This document shows, one piece after another, positions 1 through 7,520 of a stretch of DNA of 32,286 nt. Each line of letters starts with the position of its first letter. The stretch's first letter is position 1. This stretch comes from Enterococcus mundtii (GTDB taxonomy: Bacteria > Bacillota > Bacilli > Lactobacillales > Enterococcaceae). The notes under the pieces are model-generated. The model searched no databases. It was not told where the DNA came from and saw only the letters and a list, made by a program, of their open reading frames with translations. The DNA is taken from contig NZ_PUAP01000055.1 in NCBI RefSeq assembly GCF_002947535.1, positions 1-32,286 of the forward strand, in the 5' to 3' direction. A program made the position numbers and the translations under genes.

Positions 1-18
1 CGAGTCCTACTGCCGGAG
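1..18 (+). tRNA. 3' tail of tRNA-Asn (partial, cut by window edge)
   Basis: The first 18 bases are identical to the last 18 bases (464-481) of the complete tRNA-Asn gene further right, covering the T-arm 3' half, acceptor strand and discriminator G. A rho-independent terminator follows directly. Enterococcal rRNA operons commonly end in 5S rRNA-tRNA-Asn, so the sequence to the left is probably an rRNA operon; that part is inference. Confidence 0.75.
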
Positions 19-23
19 TACTT

Positions 24-55
24 GAAACACAACAGATCCTGTTGTGTTTTTTTAT
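24..55 (+). terminator. Rho-independent terminator after the partial tRNA-Asn
   Basis: A perfect 10-bp stem (26-35 with 39-48) closes a 3-nt loop and is followed by a T-run. It ends the transcript that carries the edge tRNA. Confidence 0.85.
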
Positions 56-98
56 TGTCTTTGAAAGGAATCAATAAGCTCTAAAATACAGGAGACAC

Positions 99-129
99 AA
101 AAAAGACAACGTCTAAATAACGTTGTCTT
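99..129 (-). terminator. Terminator of tRNA-Thr
   Basis: A 9-bp stem, 103-111 with 121-129 (AAGACAACG / CGTTGTCTT), has its T-run on the minus strand (A-run 99-104 on plus). It sits six bases past the tRNA-Thr 3' end. Confidence 0.8.
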
Positions 130-134
130 ACGAA

Positions 135-207
135 AGCCACTTGACGGGCTTGAACCGTCGACCTCTTCCTTACCATGGAAGCGCTCTACCAGCTGAGCTA
201 AAGCGGC
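135..207 (-). tRNA. tRNA-Thr (anticodon GGU)
   Basis: On the minus strand 73 nt fold as a cloverleaf: acceptor GCCGCTT pairs with AAGTGGC (one G-U), the D-arm contains AGCTCAGCTGGTAGAGC, the anticodon stem CTTCC/GGAAG holds loop ATGGTAA with anticodon GGT, and the T-loop is GGTTCAAGCC. The discriminator is T and CCA is not encoded. It has its own promoter and terminator, so it is a single-gene unit facing the tRNA-Asn genes. Confidence 0.95.
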
Positions 208-225
208 ATTTTTTACTACCTAAAT

Positions 226-254
226 AGGATAACTAATTTATGGTCATTTGTCAA
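226..254 (-). promoter_or_regulatory. Promoter of tRNA-Thr
   Basis: Reading the minus strand, a consensus -35 TTGACA (249-254) is 17 bp from a -10 TATCCT (226-231). This puts the start about 15 bases before the mature tRNA. Confidence 0.75.
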
Positions 255-362
255 TAACTTTTCTGTGTGAACAGACGACATTTAAAAGAAATTGAGTTGT
301 TTTTCACAAATATAAAATAACGATGGTTAATTAGTAATTATTTAAAAAATCGAAAAAAAGTA

Positions 363-391
363 TTGCGTTATATGATGAAAATTGATATTAT
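363..391 (+). promoter_or_regulatory. Promoter of tRNA-Asn
   Basis: A -35 TTGCGT (363-368), a 17-bp spacer and a -10 TATTAT (386-391) lie 16 bases before the tRNA. Confidence 0.65.
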
Positions 392-407
392 ATTTATGTA
401 ATTTGAT

Positions 408-481
408 TCCGGCATAGCTCAGTTGGTAGTAGCGCATGACTGTTAATCATGATGTCGTAGGTTCGAGTCCTACTGCCGGAG
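408..481 (+). tRNA. tRNA-Asn (anticodon GUU)
   Basis: A 74-nt cloverleaf: acceptor TCCGGCA pairs with TGCCGGA, discriminator G, anticodon loop CTGTTAA with GTT at 442-444, T-arm GGTTCGAGTCC. Its 3' end is identical to the fragment at the window start, so the region carries at least two tRNA genes of this sequence if that fragment is tRNA-Asn. Confidence 0.96.
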
Positions 482-487
482 TAATAC

Positions 488-525
488 AAAAGGTCTAGGA
501 GAGTTCTCCTAGACCTTTTTTGTTT
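488..525 (+). terminator. Terminator of tRNA-Asn
   Basis: A 13-bp stem (489-501 with 506-518), four-base loop AGTT and a T-run. Confidence 0.9.
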
Positions 526-565
526 TTCAATGTAAATATGCAGATTGAATCGCATGATTGTTCTG

Positions 566-580
566 AATTTTCAGAATAGC
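566..580 (+). promoter_or_regulatory. CodY-like box upstream of pepC
   Basis: AATTTTCAGAATAGC matches 12 of 15 positions of the established CodY box (AATTTTCWGAAAATT). It lies inside a perfect inverted repeat TTCTGAA-TT-TTCAGAA (561-576). CodY control of pepC is known in Lactococcus; its role here is inferred from the site. Confidence 0.5.
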
Positions 581-645
581 ACATTGTAATTCGAAGGGTT
601 AAAGAGTAAAATGGAGATATATTTTCAATCGGGAAGGATGATTAA

Positions 646-1974
646 ATGAACGCGATTACACCAGATATGACAAAAAAATTTGCCGATCAATTTCAAACGA
701 ATAAAAAGCAACAAGCCTTACAAAATGCTGTTGTAAAGAATGGGATCACAGCTTCAGCAGAAAATATTGCTTCACATACAAAAAACACACCGGTATTTTC
801 TGTAGATCTAGCGACTGGGAAAGTCTCAAACCAAAAACAATCTGGCCGTTGCTGGATGTTTGCGGCGTTGAATACATTCCGTCACAAATTGTTGAATCAA
901 TTCCACTTAAAGGAATTTGAATTATCACAAAATTATACTTTCTTTTGGGATAAATACGAGAAAGCAAACTATTTTTATGAAAATATTCTCGCAACAGGCA
1001 ATGAAGCATTAGACAGCCGTAAAGTCGCTTTTTTACTAGCTGTTCCTCAACAAGATGGTGGACAATGGGATATGATCGTATCATTATTCCAAAAGTATGG
1101 TGTCGTACCAAAATCAGTGATGCCAGAAAGCGCGAATAGTTCAAATTCTCGTGATTTGAATAACTACTTGAATAAATTATTGCGTAAAGACGCTGTCAAA
1201 TTACGTCAATTGGTGGCTGAAGGAAAAACAAATGAAGAGATCCAAGTAGAAAAAGAAAAGATGTTAGCTGGGATCTATCAATTTCTAACAACCTCTTTAG
1301 GCACTCCGCCAACTGAATTTGATTTTGAATACCGAGATGAAGAAAAAAATTACCATATCGATCAACAATTGACTCCACAAATGTTTTACGATAAATATAT
1401 TGGTGTGAATTTAGATGATTATGTAAGTATCATCAATGCACCGACCGCAGACAAACCGTATGATCGCTCTTATACAGTTGAAATGTTAGGGAATGTTGTC
1501 GGAGGAAAAGAAGTCAAATACCTTAATGTTGATATGACAACGTTTAAAAATTTAGCGATCGCTCAACTGGAACAAGGAGAATCTGTATGGTTTGGTTGTG
1601 ACGTTGGTCAATCTTCTACAAGAGATAGTGGCATCATGGCAACAGATGTTTATGAGATGGATGAATTATTCGATTTAGATTTTTCTATGACGAAAGCAGA
1701 ACGTTTAGATCATGGCGAAAGCTTGATGACTCACGCGATGGTCTTGACTGGTGTCGATTTAGTTGATGGGAAATCAACTAAATGGAAAGTCGAAAACAGC
1801 TGGGGAGAAAAAGTCGGAGATAAAGGGTTCTTTGTGATGAGTGATGAGTGGATGGATGAATATACGTATCAAATCGTTGTCCGCAAAGATTTATTGACGG
1901 AAGAACAACTGGCCGCATTTAATGCTGAACCAATTTTATTAGCTCCTTGGGACCCAATGGGGGCATTAGCTTAA
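646..1974 (+). CDS. pepC: Aminopeptidase C (bleomycin hydrolase family, peptidase C1B)
   Basis: A cytoplasmic cysteine aminopeptidase that removes N-terminal residues from peptides, releasing amino acids from imported or recycled peptides; family members form hexameric barrels. The 442-residue length is typical. The papain-type catalytic set is visible: Cys69 in QSGRCWMFAALN, His363 in MTHAMVLTG and Asn384 in VENSWG. There is no signal peptide. The C-terminus ends PMGALA; in this family the C-terminal tail reaches into the active site and enforces aminopeptidase activity. The ATG is preceded by GGAAGG at a proper distance. It is a single-gene unit: terminators lie on both sides, and a CodY-like box at 566-580 suggests repression when branched-chain amino acids are plentiful. 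Identification is firm; regulation is inferred. Confidence 0.96.
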   Translation: MNAITPDMTKKFADQFQTNKKQQALQNAVVKNGITASAENIASHTKNTPVFSVDLATGKVSNQKQSGRCWMFAALNTFRHKLLNQFHLKEFELSQNYTFFWDKYEKANYFYENILATGNEALDSRKVAFLLAVPQQDGGQWDMIVSLFQKYGVVPKSVMPESANSSNSRDLNNYLNKLLRKDAVKLRQLVAEGKTNEEIQVEKEKMLAGIYQFLTTSLGTPPTEFDFEYRDEEKNYHIDQQLTPQMFYDKYIGVNLDDYVSIINAPTADKPYDRSYTVEMLGNVVGGKEVKYLNVDMTTFKNLAIAQLEQGESVWFGCDVGQSSTRDSGIMATDVYEMDELFDLDFSMTKAERLDHGESLMTHAMVLTGVDLVDGKSTKWKVENSWGEKVGDKGFFVMSDEWMDEYTYQIVVRKDLLTEEQLAAFNAEPILLAPWDPMGALA

Positions 1975-1989
1975 TTTCAATATCAATCA

Positions 1990-2032
1990 AAACAGATACA
2001 GAGACTTGATAGTTTTCTGTATCTGTTTTTTG
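1990..2032 (+). terminator. Terminator of pepC
   Basis: A 13-bp stem (1990-2002 with 2016-2028, AAACAGATACAGA and its complement) followed by a T-run. Confidence 0.88.
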
Positions 2033-2067
2033 TTGATTTCTTGATTTCAGGATTTTATAAATACCTG

Positions 2068-2129
2068 TGTTATACTTTAAAATGATATAGGAGTTGTTGC
2101 GGGTGTACTTGATCGATGAATGATCGATC
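2068..2129 (+). promoter_or_regulatory. Extended -10 promoter and inverted repeat before the kinase gene
   Basis: TGTTATACT (2068-2076) is an extended -10 without a clear -35. Downstream, GATCGAT (2111-2117) and ATCGATC (2123-2129) form a perfect 7-bp inverted repeat with a 5-bp spacer inside the leader. It could be an operator or an RNA hairpin; no known regulator was matched. Confidence 0.45.
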
Positions 2130-2155
2130 TTGTGAAATAGCAAGGAGGAGTGAAA

Positions 2156-2989
2156 ATGGATATCCAAGAAGTGTTAACAGAGATTCGTTTAAGTGGTAAG
2201 GTGATACCGATTACTGGGGGAGATGTGAATCAAAACTATCGAATTGAAGAACAGCAAAAATCCTATTTTCTAAAAATCCATCCTCATGTGACCAAACGCT
2301 TTTTTGAAGCAGAAGTGGATGGTCTGAAAGAACTTGCACCACATGTACGTGTACCTGAAACTTATATGTTAGGCGAAACAAATGAAGGTGCCTATCTATT
2401 GATGGAATGGATCGAACCAGGGAAAGGTGATCCTCGAGAACTGGCAAAAGACCTAGTAAAGATCCATCGTTCGACTGCTCCCCAGTTTGGTTTTCGCAAG
2501 GACAATTATCTAGGCAGTTTACCACAGCTCAATACATTTGAAGAAGATTGGTGGACCTTCTTTTTCAAAAATCGCTTGGAGGCTCAAATCGACATTGCGG
2601 AGAAAAACAATCGATGGAATGAAACACGTGAAAAAGAGTATCAGCGGTTAAAAAAAGAACTACTAAATCGTGACGATCATCGAAAGATTACGCCTAGCCT
2701 CTTGCATGGAGATTTGTGGAGTGGTAATGTTTTCTATGATAAACAAGGAAGACCAGTGTTTATCGATCCAGCAGTTTCTTATGGAAATCGTGAACAAGAT
2801 ATTGCGATGAGTCAGTTGTTCGGTGGCTTTCGTCCTGAATTCCTGGAAGCTTACCAAGAAAGCTGGCCATTGGAAGAGGGCTGGGAGAGTCGTTTACCAC
2901 TTTATCAACTCTATTACTTGTTGGCGCATCTCAATATGTTTGGAGAGAGTTATGGGACACAGGTCGATCATATATTAATGAAGAAGTAA
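2156..2989 (+). CDS. Fructosamine kinase family protein
   Basis: A predicted cytoplasmic small-molecule kinase of the fructosamine-3-kinase family (aminoglycoside phosphotransferase fold). Members phosphorylate sugar-modified amines (ketosamines), which then break down and deglycate proteins or metabolites. Seen here: an N-terminal nucleotide-binding lobe with GGDVNQNYRI and a lysine in YFLKIH, the hinge LLMEWIEPG, the catalytic loop HGDLWSGN (His184, Asp186, Asn191) and the metal-binding IDPA (Asp204) followed by the family-typical YGNREQDIAMS. The ATG at 2156 is preferred over the GTG at 2150 because AGGAGG (2143-2148) is 7 bases from the ATG but only 1 base from the GTG; this gives 277 residues. 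It is followed after 14 bases by the thioesterase gene, so they share a transcript. Family is clear, substrate unknown. Confidence 0.88.
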   Translation: MDIQEVLTEIRLSGKVIPITGGDVNQNYRIEEQQKSYFLKIHPHVTKRFFEAEVDGLKELAPHVRVPETYMLGETNEGAYLLMEWIEPGKGDPRELAKDLVKIHRSTAPQFGFRKDNYLGSLPQLNTFEEDWWTFFFKNRLEAQIDIAEKNNRWNETREKEYQRLKKELLNRDDHRKITPSLLHGDLWSGNVFYDKQGRPVFIDPAVSYGNREQDIAMSQLFGGFRPEFLEAYQESWPLEEGWESRLPLYQLYYLLAHLNMFGESYGTQVDHILMKK

Positions 2990-3003
2990 TTGGAGGTTTT
3001 CTT

Positions 3004-3753
3004 TTGGCACAAAAATATACAAAAAAACATGAAGTATCTTATTATGAATGTGATATCAATAAAACAATGACTTTTCCGTCCATGCTAGGTGTGGTCATCA
3101 AGACTTCGGAAGAACAAAGTGATCATTTGGGCCGAGGAACCGACTTTGTCAGTAGCTTTGGCTTAACTTGGGTAATCACGAACTATTCGATGAAAATCAA
3201 TCGCTTGCCTCATGTTGGTGAAAAAATTGCTATTACTACACAAGCGATGCAGTATAATAAATTCTTTTGCTATCGTAATTTTTGGATCCACGATGAAGAA
3301 GGAAATGAATTAGTTGAAATCGAATCTGTCTTTGTTTTGATGGATCTAGTGAACCGTAAGATGAGTAGCGTGAACGAAGAAATCATTGCACCTTTTGAAA
3401 GCGAAAAAATCAAGAAAATCAAACGACAAGAAAAAATCGAGCCAATCGAATCTGGCTTGATGTTGCCATATCGTGTTCGATTTTATGATATTGACAGCAA
3501 TCAACATGTGAACAATGCGATGTATTTCAACTGGATCATTGATGTTTTAGGTTATGATTTTCTGACAACACATACACCTAAACATGTGTTGATCCGCTTT
3601 GATAAAGAGGTTGAATATGGCAATGAGATCGAGAGTCATTATGAACAAACAGTTTCTGGAACAGAGGTAAAAACGAGACATGAGATCAGAATGCAAGAGC
3701 AACTTTATTGTGCAGCGAATATCTTATGGGAGAAAAATGAGGAAACAAAATAA
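3004..3753 (+). CDS. Acyl-ACP thioesterase (FatA/FatB-type, TTG start)
   Basis: A predicted soluble thioesterase that hydrolyses acyl-acyl-carrier-protein to free fatty acid, modulating chain length or fatty-acid supply. The 249-residue protein is a double hotdog. The first hotdog begins HEVSYYECDINKTMTF with the conserved TSEEQS helix; the second carries RFYDIDSNQHVNNAMYFNW, with the family's Asn166-x-His168 catalytic pair. Start choice: no ATG fits, but TTG at 3004 is 7 bases from GGAGG (2992-2996), so translation begins MAQKYTKKHEV. It is the second gene of an operon with the fructosamine kinase; the two functions are not obviously linked. A repeat-family hairpin follows and probably terminates the transcript. 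Identification by conserved motifs is strong; chain-length preference cannot be read. Confidence 0.9.
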   Translation: MAQKYTKKHEVSYYECDINKTMTFPSMLGVVIKTSEEQSDHLGRGTDFVSSFGLTWVITNYSMKINRLPHVGEKIAITTQAMQYNKFFCYRNFWIHDEEGNELVEIESVFVLMDLVNRKMSSVNEEIIAPFESEKIKKIKRQEKIEPIESGLMLPYRVRFYDIDSNQHVNNAMYFNWIIDVLGYDFLTTHTPKHVLIRFDKEVEYGNEIESHYEQTVSGTEVKTRHEIRMQEQLYCAANILWEKNEETK

Positions 3754-3769
3754 ATCGAGTGAGACAAGA

Positions 3770-3885
3770 TTGTGACATGTTTTGCTTTGATAAATAAGCG
3801 CGAAAAACCGAAAATTGTTCTTTCAATTTTTGGGTTTTTCGCGCTTATTTTTGAAGGAGTTACATTCGGAACTCCGTTTATCGAG
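3770..3885 (+). repeat. Dispersed hairpin element, copy A
   Basis: An 18-bp perfect stem (3792-3809 with 3833-3850, AAATAAGCGCGAAAAACC and its complement) encloses a loop region containing ATTGTTCTTT. The right flank GAAGGAGTTACATTCGG (from 3853) resembles that of copy E. The stem core differs completely from copies D and E while staying paired. It also acts as a likely terminator for the thioesterase operon. Confidence 0.7.
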
Positions 3886-3921
3886 GATGTGGTTGAAGCG
3901 TGTATTCAGTTTTCGACATGA

Positions 3922-3950
3922 TAAGATGCCCCATCTTACTCGCTTTTTTA
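3922..3950 (+). terminator. Terminator between convergent thioesterase and asparaginase genes
   Basis: A 7-bp stem TAAGATG/CATCTTA (3922-3928 with 3932-3938) with a CCC loop is followed, after a short gap, by a T-run at 3944-3949 on the plus strand. It overlaps the last codon of the asparaginase gene on the other strand. Confidence 0.55.
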
Positions 3951-4916
3951 TTGTGTCATAAATTTGATCAGATTTTCTTCAGATAAGCCACCGTTGATGG
4001 CAATCAAAAGTTTTAGTCTAGCTTTTTGACTATTGATACTATTACAAAAAATAACGCCCATATTTGCGAGTTCTTTTCCGCCACCTTCATAATCATAAAC
4101 GGGTTCAGCGATTCCGTTGAAGCAACGAGAAACCAAGACTACTGGTATTTTTTGGATCAAGAGTTTCTTTAATGCTGTTAATGCTTGCGGAGGGAGGTTC
4201 CCAGCGCCTAAAGCTTCAATGACCAGACCGTCGACTTTCGAATGGGCAAGTGCTTCTAATAAATCACCTTGCATACCCGCATAGGCTTTGACGATCGGGA
4301 TCGTACCTTTGACTGAAGTGATATCTAGTCTTTGAGTTTCAAGTAATTCTTGCATAAACAATATACGATTTTTAGTGATCAAACCGATTGGCCCTAATGT
4401 AGGGGTACGAAAGGTAGCGACATTAGTTGTATGGGTTTTAGTGACATAACGTGCTGAGTGGATCTCATCGTTCATCACGACCAAAACGCCTTTGTCTTTT
4501 GCTTCATCACAACTTGCTACACGAATGGCACTTTCAAAATTATATAGACCATCGCTACCTAGCTCATTACTTGAACGCATCGCTCCTGTCAAGACGATCG
4601 GTAACTTATCGCCAATCGTTGAGTCTAGAAAAAATGCTGTTTCTTCCAACGTATCTGTCCCATGAGTGATCACGACCCCTTGGATGTCAGAAAGAACGGC
4701 TTGGTTGATTCTTTCTTTAAGTTGTAACATATGTTTAGGCATGATGTGTGGGGAAGGAAGATTAAAGATATCTTCCATGATCAAATCAACATTTTCTGGA
4801 ATCGTTACTTCTGCATCTAATAGTGGGTTCGCCACATCTGGACTTACGCCACCTGTTAAAGAATTTTCTTTCATGGCGATCGTACCGCCTGTGTGTAAGA
4901 TAAGAATTTTTTTCAT
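3948..4916 (-). CDS. ansA: L-asparaginase, type I (cytoplasmic)
   Basis: Hydrolyses L-asparagine to aspartate and ammonia. The 322-residue protein lacks a signal peptide, matching cytoplasmic type I enzymes. Both catalytic threonine motifs are present: Thr12 in HTGGTIAM and Thr87-Asp88 in ITHGTDTLEET, and Lys162-type context follows in the LVLTGAMR-like segment IVLTGAMRSSNELGSDG. The start ATG (complement of 4914-4916) follows GAGGAAG at a normal distance. It is a single gene, convergent with the thioesterase operon and divergent from the DUF72 gene. The ammonia it yields links functionally to the glutamine synthetase at the right end, but no GlnR or CodY site was seen in front of it. Family assignment is firm. 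Confidence 0.94.
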   Translation of the reverse strand: MKKILILHTGGTIAMKENSLTGGVSPDVANPLLDAEVTIPENVDLIMEDIFNLPSPHIMPKHMLQLKERINQAVLSDIQGVVITHGTDTLEETAFFLDSTIGDKLPIVLTGAMRSSNELGSDGLYNFESAIRVASCDEAKDKGVLVVMNDEIHSARYVTKTHTTNVATFRTPTLGPIGLITKNRILFMQELLETQRLDITSVKGTIPIVKAYAGMQGDLLEALAHSKVDGLVIEALGAGNLPPQALTALKKLLIQKIPVVLVSRCFNGIAEPVYDYEGGGKELANMGVIFCNSINSQKARLKLLIAINGGLSEENLIKFMTQ

Positions 4917-5059
4917 TTTCAGAACTTCCTCACGAATAATTTTGCATAGGGTTTCTAGCTTATTGTATACTATATAAAAGAGTTTTGCTATGAATGAATC
5001 AAACGGAATAACTTGAACAAAAAGATAAAATGAATTTAAACGAATGGAAGTGATTCGCC

Positions 5060-5893
5060 GTGATCAAAGTTGGCTTGACTTCATTTAAAGAACATGACAA
5101 ATTAACAGGAAAAAAGAATAATACTCTTTACGATTATGCGAGTGTCCTTTCATTAGTCGAATTAGATACCGCCTACTATGGCATCCCCAGAAAATCATCT
5201 GTGGAAAAGTGGGTGAATGAGGTGCCGGCAGCTTTTCGTTTTGTGATAAAAGCCTATCAAGGAATCAGTGGTCAAGGTGACTGGCAGAAGTATTATCAAT
5301 CTGAAGAAGAGATGATCGCACGCTTTTTAGAGGTGATGGCACCGATGAGTGAAACAGGAAAACTCTTTTGTTTTTTAGTTCAATTTCCAGCTTCATTTAA
5401 ATGTACTAAAGAAAATGTCGCTTATTTGAGAAAACTAAGAAAATGGTTCAATGGCTATCCGGTAGCTATTGAGTTACGTGATTATTCTTGGTATAGCGAT
5501 CAATTTCTGTCACGCACGAGACAGTTTATGACTCGCGCAATGTTTTCCTTAGCAATCATCGATGAACCACAATTACTGAACACGACGATCCCATTTGATC
5601 CTTATGTGACAAATTCGGAGTTTACACTTTTTCGCTTTCATGGAAGAAATGAGCAAGGTTGGCAAGCAAATGATCAGGATTGGCGAAAAAAAAGAACGTT
5701 GTATCGGTATTCTGAAGAAGAGTTACAGGAATTAGCAGCAGCCATCAAAAAAGTAGAAGGGTCAACGAAACATGTTGGGGTGATCTTCAATAATAACTCT
5801 GGTGGAGATGCGGCTGAAAATGCCTTGGCATTACAAAAGATCTTAGGGATCGAACCAGATGAGCTAAATCCAAAACAAATCGATTTGTTTTGA
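5060..5893 (+). CDS. DUF72 family protein (YecE-like), GTG start
   Basis: A 277-residue protein of the DUF72/YecE family, which folds as a TIM barrel and has no established biochemical role. Recognisable family features are the opening IKVGLTSFKEHDKL, the segment VELDTAYYGIPRKSSVEKW, FRFVIKAYQGISG, LVQFPASFKCTKENVAYLRKL, VAIELRDYSW and the C-terminal FRFHGRNEQGW plus VGVIFNNNSGGDAAENALAL. The start is GTG at 5060, placed 6 bases after GGAAGTGA (5046-5053); no better ATG is available upstream. It is monocistronic by appearance, divergent from ansA, with a 124-bp gap before the next gene in which no convincing terminator is seen. Function is unknown. Confidence 0.85.
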   Translation: MIKVGLTSFKEHDKLTGKKNNTLYDYASVLSLVELDTAYYGIPRKSSVEKWVNEVPAAFRFVIKAYQGISGQGDWQKYYQSEEEMIARFLEVMAPMSETGKLFCFLVQFPASFKCTKENVAYLRKLRKWFNGYPVAIELRDYSWYSDQFLSRTRQFMTRAMFSLAIIDEPQLLNTTIPFDPYVTNSEFTLFRFHGRNEQGWQANDQDWRKKRTLYRYSEEELQELAAAIKKVEGSTKHVGVIFNNNSGGDAAENALALQKILGIEPDELNPKQIDLF

Positions 5894-6017
5894 ACACTCG
5901 ACTTCTACAAAAGTTTAACCCTATAAAAAGCAGTAAGTTTGTCTTACCAATAAGAAATGCAACTGTTCGACTAGCAACTTTTTACTAAATAATAATCGAA
6001 AGAGGTGATGGAACGAC

Positions 6018-6857
6018 ATGATCAAAGCAGTTTTTTTTGATATCGATGGCACATTAGTCAACAACCAAGCAAAAGCGTTGGCTTCAACTAAAGATGCGAT
6101 TGATCAATTACAAAAAAAAGGCATATTATGTGGTGTTGCCACTGGGCGTAGCCCTGTAAGAATCAAAGAAGTGATCGATGAACTTGAACTAGATATGTTC
6201 GTCGTCTACAATGGTCAATTAGTCTTTGACCGTGATCAAACGATCGTCGACCATCCTTTTGATAAAACAGTATTAGCGGATATCGTCCACTTTTCGGATG
6301 CCCATCACCGACAAATCATTTTTGGTGGGCGAGATCAATTAGATGGTTCAACGACGATGATGTTAGGTCAATCGATCATCATCAAAAAAATAGTCAACCA
6401 CTTACCAAAAAAATTCCCTGTACGTCTATTGAAAAAAATCTTACAAGTGTTCAGTCCTCACCGACAACGAAAACGGTATGAAACATTAGCGATATTGAAT
6501 GAGCCGATTTATCAATGCATTTTATTAAGCCAAACATCTGAGCAAGAAAAACTCATCCAACGATTCCCTGAATGTTCGTTCCAACGCTCAAATCCTTATA
6601 CGGTCGATATTATTCCTAAAGGGGGGTCCAAATTGTTAGGAATCCAACAATTTGCGACAAGTAAAGGAATTGCATTGTCCGAAATCATGGCGTTTGGCGA
6701 TCATTACAATGATGTTGAAATGCTAAAAGGAGTAGGAATCGGTGTTGCAATGGGCAATGCGCCAACTGGTGTGAAGCAGCAAGCGGATTTTGTCACGGCA
6801 TCAAATGAAGCGGATGGTATTTATAAAGGATTGAAGCATTTTGGGGTAGTCGATTGA
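6018..6857 (+). CDS. Cof-type HAD-IIB phosphatase
   Basis: A cytoplasmic haloacid-dehalogenase phosphatase of the Cof subfamily, which usually acts on phosphosugars, FMN-like compounds or nucleotides. Motif I DIDGTL (Asp8 nucleophile, Asp10 acid/base) is at the N-terminus, motif II is in GVATGRSP, the C2-type cap occupies the middle, motif III lysine lies in IIPKGGSKLLG, and motif IV is GDHYNDVEML with Asp228 and Asp232. Length 279 residues is normal. The ribosome site AGAGGTGA (6001-6008) lies before the ATG. The MazG-like gene follows after about 30 bases on the same strand, so the two are probably co-transcribed. Substrate cannot be predicted from sequence. Confidence 0.9.
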   Translation: MIKAVFFDIDGTLVNNQAKALASTKDAIDQLQKKGILCGVATGRSPVRIKEVIDELELDMFVVYNGQLVFDRDQTIVDHPFDKTVLADIVHFSDAHHRQIIFGGRDQLDGSTTMMLGQSIIIKKIVNHLPKKFPVRLLKKILQVFSPHRQRKRYETLAILNEPIYQCILLSQTSEQEKLIQRFPECSFQRSNPYTVDIIPKGGSKLLGIQQFATSKGIALSEIMAFGDHYNDVEMLKGVGIGVAMGNAPTGVKQQADFVTASNEADGIYKGLKHFGVVD

Positions 6858-6888
6858 ATATGTGTCAGTTAGGAGGAATACATTCAAT

Positions 6889-7443
6889 ATGGAACCAGAA
6901 ACACCTTATCAAAAAGTAGAACAATTCCATCGGACGTTCGATCCAAGAATACCAGAGAGACCCACTGCGTTTACAAAAAAACATGCAGATGACCGAGCGG
7001 GTTTTAAAATCGAAGAGTTAGTTGAGTTTGTGGCGGCAGCCAGTGACGGTGATGCTGAAAAATTGCATGATTCCGTCCAATACTTGCATCATGCACTTGA
7101 TCAAGCAGAAAAAAAGATTCTCACAAAACAAAATTGGGGAGAGGAAAGTCTCGTCGAGCAAGTGGATGCGCTGACTGATTTGCTTTATTTTACGTATGGT
7201 TCCTTTTCTTTGCTGGGCGTAGATCCTACGAGGATTTTTGATATTGTCCATCAAGCGAATATGGGAAAACTATTTCCAGATGGAAAACCTCACTACGATC
7301 CTGTTACAAACAAAGTATTGAAGCCGGACAATTGGCAAAAGGATTTTGCGCCTGAAGAAAGGATCGCCAAGGAAATCAAGGAACAAACGAAGAAGGCAGA
7401 ACAAGCAAAGTTTGCCACAGAAAATCCTTCAACGAATCCTTGA
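6889..7443 (+). CDS. MazG-like / PRA-PH-fold nucleotide pyrophosphohydrolase
   Basis: A predicted all-alpha NTP pyrophosphatase of the phosphoribosyl-ATP pyrophosphohydrolase-like group, which cleaves nucleoside triphosphates or related nucleotides to monophosphates. Metal-binding acidic motifs are visible: KIEELVEF, then DALTDLLYFTYGSF, followed by the family-typical HQANMGKLFPDGKPHYDP and KPDNW. It is not a histidine-biosynthesis enzyme by context. ATG at 6889 is chosen; AGGAGG (6871-6876) lies 12 bases upstream, rather long, and a GTG at 6862 would lie before that site, so the longer form is unlikely. The 184-residue protein ends in a charged tail rich in Lys, Glu and Ala. It follows the HAD phosphatase, suggesting a nucleotide clean-up pair; that link is inference. 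Confidence 0.82.
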   Translation: MEPETPYQKVEQFHRTFDPRIPERPTAFTKKHADDRAGFKIEELVEFVAAASDGDAEKLHDSVQYLHHALDQAEKKILTKQNWGEESLVEQVDALTDLLYFTYGSFSLLGVDPTRIFDIVHQANMGKLFPDGKPHYDPVTNKVLKPDNWQKDFAPEERIAKEIKEQTKKAEQAKFATENPSTNP

Positions 7444-7520
7444 AATGGTTTGCTCATTTAGTTGGTAGAAAGATGTCAAAAAAGATTTTTTACGTAGGTA
7501 GTGTATGACTGAACAGAGTA

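Noticed and set aside
4666-4977. Plus-strand ORF antisense to ansA
   Set aside because: It mirrors the asparaginase gene, lacks a ribosome site and shows no recognisable family.
5894-6017. Possible terminator or small RNA between the DUF72 and HAD genes
   Set aside because: Only a weak GTAAG/CTTAC stem without a T-run is present.
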